A stretch of DNA of 64,000 nucleotides. Origin: Peteryoungia ipomoeae (GTDB lineage: Bacteria > Pseudomonadota > Alphaproteobacteria > Rhizobiales > Rhizobiaceae). The notes under the pieces are model-generated. The model saw only the letters and a program-made list of their open reading frames with translations, made no database searches and was not told the DNA's origin. The translations under genes and the position numbers were made by a program. Within the stretch, counting starts at the first letter, position 1. Every line of letters starts with the position of its first letter. Where the stretch lies: the NCBI RefSeq assembly GCF_004912165.1, contig NZ_STGV01000008.1, positions 62,001-126,000 of the forward strand, given 5' to 3'. Of this stretch, positions 41,032 to 50,675 are shown piece after piece.

Positions 41032-41487
41032 TCAAGATGCCGCGATAGACGGAGGGTTATTCCCTTGCACTTTGGCCTCGCAAAGCCGGATCTCCGGTAG
41101 AGGAGAAAGCGAATTGCTGACAGTGCAGATGCTATCTGCAAGCTCCACAATCGCCCGCTGATCCTCGGCAGATATCTGCCCCATCAAGGCAACCGTCACG
41201 ATGAACCGATCGATGCGATGGCTGCCGTCCTTGGCTTTTTCCGCGCTCGCTTCGACCCTTACCTCTTCGAAGCCATTGGCGTGTCCCAGTCGACGTGCAG
41301 CGATGCGAACACTCATGCTGATGCAGGCAACGAGCGAAGCGAGCAGGAGGTCGACGGGGTCGAAGCCAACATGCGAAGGTCCGGTGACGACCTCGATTTC
41401 GCCACCGGAGGCGGACCGGACGCTCGGGTAGCCGGCACGTCCGAGCTTTGCCGTTGCCCCTATGACGCGCGCCTTGAGGTTAACCAT
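41032..41487 (-). CDS. OsmC family protein
   Basis: The 151-residue product starts at 41487 (MVNLKARVIGATAKLGRAGY). It has the OsmC fold: HVGFDPVDLLLASLVACISM with the conserved cysteine in the helix, and a C-terminal ICTVSNSLSPLPEI with the second cysteine. Members reduce organic hydroperoxides, though some OsmC-like proteins have other ligands. It follows the small secreted protein gene on the same strand by 56 bases. Confidence 0.87.
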   Translation of the reverse strand: MVNLKARVIGATAKLGRAGYPSVRSASGGEIEVVTGPSHVGFDPVDLLLASLVACISMSVRIAARRLGHANGFEEVRVEASAEKAKDGSHRIDRFIVTVALMGQISAEDQRAIVELADSICTVSNSLSPLPEIRLCEAKVQGNNPPSIAAS

Positions 41488-41543
41488 GCCTTGTCCATTC
41501 TCATGCTTGGCATCGTACCGAAGGCGCAAAGGGCGGCGTGTGC

Positions 41544-41945
41544 CTAAATGTTGTTGCCGATGCGCGCCGTGCCCGTTTGACCATTGTCGCGAATCCATTT
41601 CAAGGTGCGCTCACCGGTCCGGATCAGTTCAAAACACATGGGCGCGCCCTTGTACCAACTGGTGAACTGTTGGCAGAGGCGATTTCCCCGGATCCACCAG
41701 CGGCCCTTGTCATCGGGTTTTGCAAACCGCCCGAGACCAAGCGCTTCGCCAGACCCGTCAACCACACCGTTCGGTCGATAGTTGAGCGGGAATTCTCCCC
41801 CGAATGGTGTCGCAAGGTAAATGCGCTTTCCGATGATATCTTCGCGAATGTCTGTAGCCGAATAGCGCTCGTTGGCGGATGCTCCAGCGACAGAAAGGGC
41901 GAGGGTTGCCGCCACAAGTCCCGACACTCTGACTGAATTGGCCAT
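41544..41945 (-). CDS. Small exported protein (DUF995-like)
   Basis: The 133-residue product starts at 41945 (MANSVRVSGLVAATLALSVA) with GGAG nine bases upstream. A Sec signal peptide is followed by a domain with LIGKRIYLATPFGGEFPLNY-type strands (here DIIGKRIYLATPFGGEFPLN), WWIRGNRLCQQFTSWYKGAP and CFELIRTGE, two cysteines probably bridged. The pattern resembles the DUF995 family of rhizobial periplasmic proteins. Function unknown. Confidence 0.72.
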   Translation of the reverse strand: MANSVRVSGLVAATLALSVAGASANERYSATDIREDIIGKRIYLATPFGGEFPLNYRPNGVVDGSGEALGLGRFAKPDDKGRWWIRGNRLCQQFTSWYKGAPMCFELIRTGERTLKWIRDNGQTGTARIGNNI

Positions 41946-42026
41946 GGCAAATATCTCCATTAGGTGATCACCGGAGACGTCTACGATGGCAGAAAGCGAG
42001 CGGATCAAAGAACGCGGCTTTGCACG

Positions 42027-44114
42027 TCAATCCTTCACGAAAATGCTGACTGAAGCTGCGCGTCCCTCTGCGTCGATAATGGTCAGCGTCGACTGGCCCT
42101 TGCCGGCTGGCACCCATTCCCCTGTTCGCCTGCGCGACAACTCGTTGATGGCACGGCCGTCTACCAGCCAGCGGAACGGCGCGCGGCCTGCCTGAAGCTT
42201 CACCATGATTGGAAGGGGAGTGCCATCGGCCGTGTATCCGCGCTCAAGGACCGCGCCCTGTGGCGGATAGACGATCTGTGGTGGCTTCTCCTGAGCGCGG
42301 GTTGCGACAAGGCCTCGGCCATCCGTGGAAAACCGTCGCAGCCCGGGCGCCAGATCGGAGGCGGCAAGGCGCAAGGCCCCGTTGGGTGCACGCGGAAGAG
42401 GCGTGCCCGAAAGTCCGGATTTCGCAAAGGCTTCAAACAGCAAGGGGGCTGCCGTCTTGTAGCCGGATATGCCGGGCACTGCGGCATTGTCCGGCCGTCC
42501 GATCCAGACGCCCAAAACATAACGACCGTCATAGCCAACGGACCAGGCGTCGCGATAGCCGTAGCTTGTCCCGGTCTTGTAGGCGATGCCAGCGGCCGGA
42601 CTGCCTGTGGGCGGCAAGACGGCGCCGAGGACATCGCCGACCGTCCATGCCGCACCGGCCTCGAACAAGGGCTGATCGTCAAGCAGCTCGGCCACGTCGC
42701 GAATGCCGTCGCCGAGCTTCACGGGCTGGTCGCGGTTTGCCAGCCCCGCATAGAGCTGGACCAGGTCTTTCAGTGTGATGCCGGCGCCGCCGAGCGCAAT
42801 TGCCAAGCCCGGCGCCTCATTCGGGGGCAGTTTCAAGGTCACTCCGGAGCGCCGCAAACGCACCATGAGCTGCGCTGGTCCAACCGCGTCCAGAAGCCTT
42901 ACGGCGGGGACGTTCAGAGACAGCTGCAATGCTTGGCGGACGCTGACATCGCCCTGATACTGCATGTCGAAATTCTTAGGCCGGTAGCCATAGAAATCGG
43001 CAGGCCTGTCCTCGATAATGGTTTCCTGCGCAACCAGACCCTGCTCGAAGGCAAGACCATAGATGAAGGGTTTGAGTGCCGAACCCGGAGAGCGCTCGGC
43101 ACGGGTCATGTCGATCCAGCCGGATCTGCTGGCGTCGAAATAGTCTGCAGCGCCGACCTTCGCAACAATCTCGCCGGTCTTAGCGTCGGCCATCAGCATG
43201 GCGAGTGACACTTTCGGGTCGAGACGCTGTCCCGCATGCAATGCCACCTCCTCCAGCCGCTGCTGTACGGCACGGATGATCGTGGTTTGATGTTCGCTCG
43301 TCTTTCTGTCCTTCAGCCTCGCAGCCTCGGCCAGATGCGGGGCAAGGGCCGGAAGCTGCCGGCGGGTGACGGGAAGTGCCGCGTTGATGGCCTGCGCCAC
43401 CTCCATCTGCTCGATGACACCGGCATCGCGGGCTCGGTCCAGAACGCGCTTGCGCGCCTGAAATGCATTGTCCAGGTAGCGGTCTGGTCGGCGCTTTTCC
43501 GGCAATTGCGGCAATGCCACCAGCAGTGCGGCTTCTGACGTGGTCAGGCGTTTTGGCTCCTTACCGAACCAGGCGAGGCTTGCCGCCCGCACGCCTTCCA
43601 GATTGCCGCCGTAAGGGGCGTGGGTCAGATAGAGATCCAGGATCTCGGCCTTCGACAATCGGCGTTCGATCTGCAGAGCGCGGGCGATCTGGCGAAGTTT
43701 CGCGGTCAGGGAGCGTTCCTGCCGAGGTTCTATCAACCGCGCGACTTGCATTGAAAGGGTGGAGGCGCCGGAGACGATGCGGCCATTGGTGAGCAGCTGC
43801 CAACCTGCTCGTACAAGGGCCAGGAAATCCACACCGGCATGGCTTTCAAAGCGCCTGTCTTCATAGGCGACAAGTATGCGGATGAGGGCCGGGTCAACAT
43901 CCTCGGCCGTCGTCTTGAGCCGCCATAGGCCATCCTTTGTGGCAAAGGCCCGCAGCAATTGCCCGTCTCGGTCAAGAATTTCCGTCGACACGTCTGCCGC
44001 CGCTTCAAGGGGCGGTGCCCAGTGTCTATCGGCAAAGTTCAAGGACGCAAAGCCACACGCAGCGACGACAACTGCCGTCGCTGCGATGAGAGCTATACGT
44101 CTTGCCCGTCGCAT
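42027..44114 (-). CDS. pbpC: Penicillin-binding protein 1C
   Basis: The 695-residue bifunctional cell-wall enzyme has an N-terminal membrane anchor (IALIAATAVVVAACGFASLN). The GT51 transglycosylase domain carries the catalytic Glu in LVAYEDRRFESHAGVDF (Glu85) and GASTLSMQVARLI. The transpeptidase domain has the SxxK serine in ERSPGSALKPFIYGLAFEQG (near residue 343), SxN in LQLSLNVPAV and KTG in AYKTGTSYGYRDAW. A C-terminal BiPBP_C domain starts near residue 605. The start shares one base with the stop of the alpha-2-macroglobulin gene, the pairing seen in E. coli yfhM-pbpC. Confidence 0.95.
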   Translation of the reverse strand: MRRARRIALIAATAVVVAACGFASLNFADRHWAPPLEAAADVSTEILDRDGQLLRAFATKDGLWRLKTTAEDVDPALIRILVAYEDRRFESHAGVDFLALVRAGWQLLTNGRIVSGASTLSMQVARLIEPRQERSLTAKLRQIARALQIERRLSKAEILDLYLTHAPYGGNLEGVRAASLAWFGKEPKRLTTSEAALLVALPQLPEKRRPDRYLDNAFQARKRVLDRARDAGVIEQMEVAQAINAALPVTRRQLPALAPHLAEAARLKDRKTSEHQTTIIRAVQQRLEEVALHAGQRLDPKVSLAMLMADAKTGEIVAKVGAADYFDASRSGWIDMTRAERSPGSALKPFIYGLAFEQGLVAQETIIEDRPADFYGYRPKNFDMQYQGDVSVRQALQLSLNVPAVRLLDAVGPAQLMVRLRRSGVTLKLPPNEAPGLAIALGGAGITLKDLVQLYAGLANRDQPVKLGDGIRDVAELLDDQPLFEAGAAWTVGDVLGAVLPPTGSPAAGIAYKTGTSYGYRDAWSVGYDGRYVLGVWIGRPDNAAVPGISGYKTAAPLLFEAFAKSGLSGTPLPRAPNGALRLAASDLAPGLRRFSTDGRGLVATRAQEKPPQIVYPPQGAVLERGYTADGTPLPIMVKLQAGRAPFRWLVDGRAINELSRRRTGEWVPAGKGQSTLTIIDAEGRAASVSIFVKD

Positions 44115-47100
44115 CAGGGGGCTGCCGAGACGACCATGGCGCCAGCGGCCGTGCGCGCCGAAAGCTGCGGACGATACATGTCTTCGACGCTTGCGGCTGG
44201 CAGCGCGTAGTTGCCCGGGGTCACCGCACGCACGACATAGGCGAGCGTGATCGGTGAATTGTCTCCCTCACTTCTGCTGACTGCGGCGACAAAGCGGTCG
44301 TTTCGGAATTCGAGATGCGCCGGCTCCGTCTGGGCAAGCCAGTCAAAGTTGGTGAGTGCCGCGCTATCAACGAGGCTCGGATTGTCGATTTCAAGACCGG
44401 CCGGCAAAAGGTCGGTGATCATCAGCTGCGCTGGCCATTCCGCCTCTTCAGTCACTTGCAGCACCACGACATATCGCTGGTTCTGCAGGGCCTCCGTGAT
44501 GTTGGCCTCTTCGCCATCCAGCGTGTAGTAGGTCCGATTGATCGAGAAACCATCTCCGCCCGCAGCCGGTGGCTCTACCGGAGCTGCAACCGTTGTCACG
44601 GCAGCGCTGATGGGGTCTGCGCTGGTGTTCGTCACGGTGAGCGGCGCCTGCAGCAATGCCTCACCGGGGATTGTGGCTGCATAGGCACCGGTTCGATCAG
44701 CGCCATTTACCTGGATCTTGAGGGACGCATCATCCTGTTGCAGGGCACGGGCTGCCATCAGCATCCAAGTCTGCTCCTGCGTGCTGAGCGTCTGCTTTTT
44801 CGCCCATTCGTCGACCACCAGTTTGGTGAGGATCGGCACGATGGGGGGCGTTGGGCGGGTTTCCGCGGCCAAGGCGAGAACACCTGCCGCGTCGCGCAGG
44901 GCCGAGCCGTAGTCCGCACGCGAGAAGCTGACCGGCGTCAGGCGCGCCTGTTCGCTCATGCCTGTCGCATCGAGAAAGACGGCCTTGGCGCGCTCATTGT
45001 CGCCGTAGAGCGACAAAGCCGCAGCAAGATGAGCCTTCGAGAGCGGCGTCGGGAAGTCACCGAGCATGGTGTCGGCGTAGTAGCGGAGGTCGCTGAGCGA
45101 AGCCTTACGGCTGCGCGCCAGCACGTAGAGTGCATAGGCAATGTCATTGCCACGGGTGCGGATGTCGTTGTCGTAGGCGAGGCGGTTTTGCAGGTTCTGC
45201 AGGGCCTGGACAACAGCTTCGTCCGGAACTTCGAACTTCTGTTCGCGTGCACGGGTCAGGAAGTCTGTCACGTATGCGTCAAGCCAAAGGCTTTCCGATC
45301 CCGGTGCCCAGAGCCCGAATGAGCCGCTCGACGATTGATAGGAGAGGACGCGCAGGATCGCGTCCTGCACGCGCTTGTTGATGTCCGCGTCCTCAGGCAG
45401 GCCTGAAAGCTTGGCCAGTTCATCATAATAGAGCAAGGGCAGAGCGCGACTGGTCGTCTGTTCGGCACAGCCATAGGGGTATTTGTCGAGCGCCATCAGC
45501 AGGCCCGGGATATCGAGCCCGTTAGCGCGTGCCACATTCAGGCTGACCGAGGCGCCCTGCAGCAGGCTATCGGCGAGAAGATCACCATCGACGGTGAGGC
45601 TCTTGCCAGCTGCCAATGTGATGACCTGACGCTGCGTGATCGGAAGTGTTGACGGGCGGATGGGCAGGCTCAGCGACTGGCTGACGGCGATGCCGTCCGC
45701 GCCGGACAAGGCGATGTCGAGCGTACCTTCACCCGCTGTCTGAGCGGAAATCGGCAGCACGACGCTGACTGGTTTTCCTGGCGCAAGATCGACCGTCTGA
45801 CTTGCGGTGCCGCTCACTGTGAGCGGAGCACTGCCGGTCACGGCAAGCGTATAGGCCCCGGCAGGCGCATCGGTCGCTGCAATGTCGAGGCGCAGATTGC
45901 TCTCATCAGCCGGTGCAAGGAACTTGGGCAGACTTGCCGTCACGACCACAGGATCACGGATAATCACATCGGTTTCGGCATGGCCAAGTCCGGCTTTCGA
46001 CCAGGCCCATGCCATAACACGGGCCGTTCCATTGAACTGCGGTATATCGAAGGAAACGGTGGCCTTGCCGTTGGCGTCGAGTTTCAAGGGGCCCGAGAAA
46101 AAGGCAACGAGCTTTTCCTTGGGCGGATTGCCCTGAAGCGTCAGTTCACCACCGTCGCCACCGGTCCGCAGTTTGCCGGTCGTGCCCAGCGAGCCATCGA
46201 TCAGACGGCCATAGAGGTCGCGCAACTCAAGGCCTAGGCGTCTCTGCCCAAAATAGTAGGTTTCCGGGTCCGGTGTCTCGTAACGCGTGAGGTTCAGGAT
46301 GCCGACATCGACGGCGGCAACCATGACATAGGCTTCCTCGCCAATGCCCGCTCCCGCCACCTCGATCGGGATATCCAGAGATTGCCGCGGCAATGTCTTT
46401 TCCGGTGGGGTCAGTTTCACCGCCAGCTTGTCAGCACCGGGGTCCACCGCCAACCAGGTAATGCCGATGGCGCGGGAGGGCATCCGGCTTTCGGTGCCAT
46501 TGCCCGGCCTAAACAGGGTTGCCGTTACATAAGTGCCTGCGCCGAATTCGGCGGTGACGGGGATTTCGATTTCCGTGCCTTCTGCCGGAACGCTCTCAAT
46601 TTGCGTTGAGATCAGCGTGTCGCTGCCCGATGCCACCACCACCTGTCCGGCAAAGCGCGGCGAAATGCGCAGCTTGGCGGTCTCGCCGATGCTGTAGGCA
46701 GATTTATCGAGCCCGATTTCCAGCGCATCCGGCGTCTCGGTCGAACTTGCAGCCACATACCATCCTGCGTCGAAGTCGATGCTCGACAAGGCGCCGTCTG
46801 CTTCGATCTCAAGCCGGTGATTGCCCCAGGAGGTCGGCACCGAAAGAGCGGTGCCCTCGGCGCTTATATCGGTGGTGCCATCAGCCACAAGCTTCGTCGT
46901 GGTGATCGGCTCGTAGCGCCAGGCCGAGCCGTCGCGATACCACTGGTAGTTTCGCTCAAGCTTGACCAGCTTCCATTTCGCGCCGGAGAGCGCGGTACGA
47001 GAGCCATCCGGGCCGATCGCAATGAGATTGAAGGCCGCATTGGAATTCTCCGGCACTTCGCTTTCAAATTCCGGCTTGATGCCGATGACAGGTCCTTCCG

Positions 47101-49558
47101 GTGTGACCGGCAGCGTGATCTTGCGCTCTACCGCCCGTCCGCCTGCTTCCCGAAGGCGCAGGACGATATCGGCATTGATCAGGCGCGTGGTCGACGGAAG
47201 CTCATCAAGTGACACCTCGATCGCGGTCTTGCCATCCCCATCGAGCGGCTCCAGGCTTTCGAAAGTCGTCTGAACATCTTCGATGCCCTCTTCGTCCGAC
47301 AGACCGAACTTGTAGCCTTTAAAATCTGGATGCGTCGTCGTCGGGCGCACCACAACTTCGCCTTCCAGCGTCAGGCCAGCGGCCGGCGCGCCGTAGAGAT
47401 AAAGACCATCCGCCCGGACCGTTGCCGGCGCATCCGGAGAGACCGCCTTGGCGTCGCTGGAAAGCTTCAGATCAAGCCGATCCGGAACGAAATCATCCAC
47501 CATGTACGTGGTCTGCGCAATGGATGGCTTTTTCGGGTCGGTGTAGATCGCGACGGTCCAGGTGCCGCGCATCGCGTTGGCGAGGATGGGGAGATCGACA
47601 CTATAGCCGCCGAGGCTCTGGCTGGTGACGGCGATTCGCTGCGATTCCACGCCATCGGGGCGGCTGAAGACGAAAGTCAGCGGCAGGCTGGGGATGGCAT
47701 CGGCCTGACCGTTGCGGGAAAGGGCTGCAACATGCACCGTCTCGCCTGGGCGATAAATGCCCCGCTCGGTCCATGTCATGATATCGACGGGGCCTGGCGC
47801 GGGGCGTCCAGTCACACCACGATCCGACAGATCGAAACCGGCGCGGGTCATGTCGAGGAAGACATTGTCGTCACCGGAAGACTGCGCGGCAATGACGGCC
47901 GGCGCGAGGGAGGCGCTGCCGCGGATGAGCCCGGCATCGAAACGCGCATGCCCCTCGGCGTCGGTGGTGGCTGTTGCAAGAACCTCGTTGTTCTTTGCGA
48001 TCAGTTGCAGGCTCACTCCGGAAAGGGGTTCAGCACTCGCCAGGGAGCGCGCAAAGACGTGCAGTCCGTCGTTGCCGGCAAAGGTCGAGAGGCCAATATC
48101 TGACACGACAAACCATTGTGTCGGACGGCTATCCCAGTTTTCGGTCGTCGCGTTCGGTACGACGGCCGTCATCACGTAAATGCCGGGTTTGCGGGTTGGC
48201 AGCGCTTCCTGGAGCGGAATGCTGGTCACCAATTCCTTGTTCAGTTCATTGGCAATGTCGACAGTACCTTCCCATACGCGTTCGCCGATTTCATCGCGCA
48301 CGCGGTCGGCGGTATAGCCATCGAGCTGGCTGAGGAATTGCGACGCCGAAAGGAGCGGGGCTATGTTGCGGTCACCGATCCGATAAAGTTCGAGTTTCGC
48401 GCTGTCCGTATTGATCGAGACGAGTGGAATGCCCTGGCGCGCAGATGACGGCAGAATGAAGCTGTCGCCGGTAAAACGGATTGCAGGGTTGCGGTCGCGG
48501 ATATAGACCTCGATCTCGGCCGGGCTTTCGAGGTTTTCACCGACAGAGGAGGGCAAGCCAGCGCGCACGGCAAGCCGGTAACGACTGCCATGTGCAAGGC
48601 CTTCGACGCAAATCTGGTTGTCCTTGGCTTCGATTGCCTTCGGCGCCTTGCCATCAAGGGTGATGAAGGGTGCGTAGTCGACGCCCCGTTTGACCAGAGG
48701 TTCTGAGAAGGCGACGCAGACACGCGGTGATGCGCTGTCGGAATCCGTGCTGTTGGAGACAATCCTGAAGCCCTGCCGGGATCTCAGATCGACAAACGCC
48801 GCCTGGACCTCCGCATTGGCCGAAAGCTCCAGGCTCGCCTTGTAGGCATTGAGCGCCGCACGCCAGTTTTCGCTGCGCTCAAAGGAGCGGGCAAGTGTCG
48901 CGAGCGCATCGGCCCGCACGACGGTTCCGCGGCTCAGCAGATAGCCGTTGATCGCCGCCATCGCCCCTTCGTTCGCCATGCCGTAGTTGTTCGTCACAGT
49001 GTTGGCCATCCTGGCCATCTCAAGCCAAAGGGCAGCATCATTCGCATCGATCGAAAGCGCGCCTTTGAGCGACAGAATTGCTGCGTCGACGTTGCCGCCC
49101 GTGAAGGCTGCGCGACCTGCCTCGATCATTGCCTCGCGACCGAGTCCCTGTTGATCGGCCGCAACTGCCAGCTGGTCGCGCTGGTTGCGCGCATCTGTGC
49201 CAAGCTGTTCGGAGACGAATTCGAGGGACGGCGGCGCGCCGATGTCAGGCTCTGCGGCGGTCTCGACGATGCGACCGGCAACGGCGCCCGGAAAACTGTT
49301 CAGTTTGTCGAAATCCGACTTCAGGAAGCACCAGCTGACCTTGGGGTTGTAGGTGAAGGCCCGGCAGGCGCTATCGCCGATGCAGCTCGCCTCGCATTGC
49401 TCAAGCGAAAGGTTCTTTTCGGTTCTCAGGTCGAAGCCGAAATAGTCGCCATTCTGAACCCTCTGGATAGAGCGGATTTCCTGGGCTGTTGCAGAGGGGG
49501 AAATCGGAAAAAGGGCAATCGCGAGTGCCAGAAATCCCGAAATGCGGTGCGCGAACAT
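44114..49558 (-). CDS. Bacterial alpha-2-macroglobulin with N-terminal PAN/Apple domain
   Basis: The 1814-residue periplasmic or secreted protease trap starts at 49558 (MFAHRISGFLALAIALFPIS) after GGAGGG. The Sec signal peptide (cleavage near ATA-Q) has no lipobox cysteine, unlike E. coli YfhM. Residues about 30-95 form a PAN/Apple module (LSLEQCEASCIGDSACRAFT, WCFLKSDF). Tandem macroglobulin-like domains follow (MGTWTVAIYTDPKKPSIAQ-type strands, ERGIYRPGETVHV), then the thioester motif YPYGCAEQTTSRALPL near residue 1360 and an alpha-barrel (YQSSSGSFGLWAPGSESLWL). CxEQ is kept, so thioester trapping is possible. Coupled to pbpC, which suggests repair or defence of the wall after proteolytic attack. 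Confidence 0.94.
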   Translation of the reverse strand: MFAHRISGFLALAIALFPISPSATAQEIRSIQRVQNGDYFGFDLRTEKNLSLEQCEASCIGDSACRAFTYNPKVSWCFLKSDFDKLNSFPGAVAGRIVETAAEPDIGAPPSLEFVSEQLGTDARNQRDQLAVAADQQGLGREAMIEAGRAAFTGGNVDAAILSLKGALSIDANDAALWLEMARMANTVTNNYGMANEGAMAAINGYLLSRGTVVRADALATLARSFERSENWRAALNAYKASLELSANAEVQAAFVDLRSRQGFRIVSNSTDSDSASPRVCVAFSEPLVKRGVDYAPFITLDGKAPKAIEAKDNQICVEGLAHGSRYRLAVRAGLPSSVGENLESPAEIEVYIRDRNPAIRFTGDSFILPSSARQGIPLVSINTDSAKLELYRIGDRNIAPLLSASQFLSQLDGYTADRVRDEIGERVWEGTVDIANELNKELVTSIPLQEALPTRKPGIYVMTAVVPNATTENWDSRPTQWFVVSDIGLSTFAGNDGLHVFARSLASAEPLSGVSLQLIAKNNEVLATATTDAEGHARFDAGLIRGSASLAPAVIAAQSSGDDNVFLDMTRAGFDLSDRGVTGRPAPGPVDIMTWTERGIYRPGETVHVAALSRNGQADAIPSLPLTFVFSRPDGVESQRIAVTSQSLGGYSVDLPILANAMRGTWTVAIYTDPKKPSIAQTTYMVDDFVPDRLDLKLSSDAKAVSPDAPATVRADGLYLYGAPAAGLTLEGEVVVRPTTTHPDFKGYKFGLSDEEGIEDVQTTFESLEPLDGDGKTAIEVSLDELPSTTRLINADIVLRLREAGGRAVERKITLPVTPEGPVIGIKPEFESEVPENSNAAFNLIAIGPDGSRTALSGAKWKLVKLERNYQWYRDGSAWRYEPITTTKLVADGTTDISAEGTALSVPTSWGNHRLEIEADGALSSIDFDAGWYVAASSTETPDALEIGLDKSAYSIGETAKLRISPRFAGQVVVASGSDTLISTQIESVPAEGTEIEIPVTAEFGAGTYVTATLFRPGNGTESRMPSRAIGITWLAVDPGADKLAVKLTPPEKTLPRQSLDIPIEVAGAGIGEEAYVMVAAVDVGILNLTRYETPDPETYYFGQRRLGLELRDLYGRLIDGSLGTTGKLRTGGDGGELTLQGNPPKEKLVAFFSGPLKLDANGKATVSFDIPQFNGTARVMAWAWSKAGLGHAETDVIIRDPVVVTASLPKFLAPADESNLRLDIAATDAPAGAYTLAVTGSAPLTVSGTASQTVDLAPGKPVSVVLPISAQTAGEGTLDIALSGADGIAVSQSLSLPIRPSTLPITQRQVITLAAGKSLTVDGDLLADSLLQGASVSLNVARANGLDIPGLLMALDKYPYGCAEQTTSRALPLLYYDELAKLSGLPEDADINKRVQDAILRVLSYQSSSGSFGLWAPGSESLWLDAYVTDFLTRAREQKFEVPDEAVVQALQNLQNRLAYDNDIRTRGNDIAYALYVLARSRKASLSDLRYYADTMLGDFPTPLSKAHLAAALSLYGDNERAKAVFLDATGMSEQARLTPVSFSRADYGSALRDAAGVLALAAETRPTPPIVPILTKLVVDEWAKKQTLSTQEQTWMLMAARALQQDDASLKIQVNGADRTGAYAATIPGEALLQAPLTVTNTSADPISAAVTTVAAPVEPPAAGGDGFSINRTYYTLDGEEANITEALQNQRYVVVLQVTEEAEWPAQLMITDLLPAGLEIDNPSLVDSAALTNFDWLAQTEPAHLEFRNDRFVAAVSRSEGDNSPITLAYVVRAVTPGNYALPAASVEDMYRPQLSARTAAGAMVVSAAP

Positions 49559-49658
49559 ATTTCCCTCCAGAGCCTGATCATGGCTTGCGAACATTAGTCT
49601 TTGCCGATGACAGTTGCTTGTCAATCGTATCCGGGCACAGTGCGTTCGTTGTCTCGAC

Positions 49659-50579
49659 TCACGAACTGGAGGCAGGGTGTCCGCTAAAGGCGCGCGCTTC
49701 CTCAATGATCCAGTTGGCAAACTTGCTGGCTGGCTGATAGGCCATTTTTGAAAGAGGTCGCACGAGATAGTAGGCCGACGCGCTTTTTGTCTCGTGATCC
49801 CAGGCACGAACCAATTGCCCGCCGGATAATTCCGGTTCGATCAGGAAGGTTGGCACCAGCGCAATGCCAAGGCCTGCCACGCAGGCTTGCACGACATTGG
49901 AAAACTGCTCGAACCGCATGCCGCCGCCACGTCCCTCTGAAATGCCAAGGCTTTCGAACCAATGGTCCCAGGCGCGCGGTCTTGAGGCCATGTCGAAAAG
50001 CGGCTTTGATAGAAGATCCTCGGCGCGCCGAACCGGATTTTGTGTCAGGAAGGTCGGGCTGCAGACCGGCACCACCATTTCATGCATCAGGAACTGGCTG
50101 TCCGTGCCAGGCCAGTTTGGCTCGCCGATATGAATCGCTGCGTCGATGCCGGAGCCCTCGAACTCGAACTGGCCTATGCGTGTGGCAAAATCGATAATGA
50201 TCGACGGGTTCTTGGCGAGAAAATCCGGGATGCGCGGCATGAGCCAGCGTGTGCCGAAGGTCGGCAATATGGCGAGACGCAGATGCGTGTCATCCCGCGT
50301 TGCCATCGCCTCCAGGGACAGCGTCCGAATTGTCGCCAGCGCCTGGCCGATGCCCTTGGCGTAGGTCTTGCCAATTGGGGTCAGTTCGACGCCCCTGTTA
50401 GTGCGTTCGAACAATCTGACGCCCAGCTGATCTTCCAATAGGCCGATCTGGCGGCTGATAGCGCCCTGCGTCAGGGCCAGTTCATTGGCCGCTGCCGAGA
50501 AGCTGCCGAGCTTTGCAACGGAATCGAAAGCGGCGAGAGCGCTGGTCGAGGGAAGGAAACGTCTTTGATGTGTCAGCAT
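49659..50579 (-). CDS. gcdR: LysR-family regulator (GcvA/GcdR-like)
   Basis: The 306-residue regulator has an N-terminal winged helix (STSALAAFDSVAKLGSFSAA, ANELALTQGAISRQIGLLED, RLFERTNRGVELTPIGKTYA) and a type-2 periplasmic-binding effector domain (LRLAILPTFGTRWLMPRIPD). It is divergent from the glutaryl-CoA dehydrogenase gene with 96 bases between starts and a perfect palindrome in that space. By position it is the likely activator of gcdH; the symbol is inferred from that arrangement in other proteobacteria. Confidence 0.88.
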   Translation of the reverse strand: MLTHQRRFLPSTSALAAFDSVAKLGSFSAAANELALTQGAISRQIGLLEDQLGVRLFERTNRGVELTPIGKTYAKGIGQALATIRTLSLEAMATRDDTHLRLAILPTFGTRWLMPRIPDFLAKNPSIIIDFATRIGQFEFEGSGIDAAIHIGEPNWPGTDSQFLMHEMVVPVCSPTFLTQNPVRRAEDLLSKPLFDMASRPRAWDHWFESLGISEGRGGGMRFEQFSNVVQACVAGLGIALVPTFLIEPELSGGQLVRAWDHETKSASAYYLVRPLSKMAYQPASKFANWIIEEARAFSGHPASSS

Positions 50580-50587
50580 GAGTTATG

Positions 50588-50599
50588 ATTAGATCTAAT
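50588..50599. promoter_or_regulatory. LysR box between gcdR and gcdH
   Basis: ATTAGATCTAAT is a perfect 12-base palindrome in the divergent intergenic space, nine bases upstream of the LysR start. It fits the T-N11-A pattern and probably binds the LysR protein. Confidence 0.6.
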
Positions 50600-50675
50600 A
50601 GCAGCATGAGTAAACATGGGTTGAATTGCGCCTCGATATGAGCAATCTCGGAGGCAGCAACAGAGGATGAATGAT

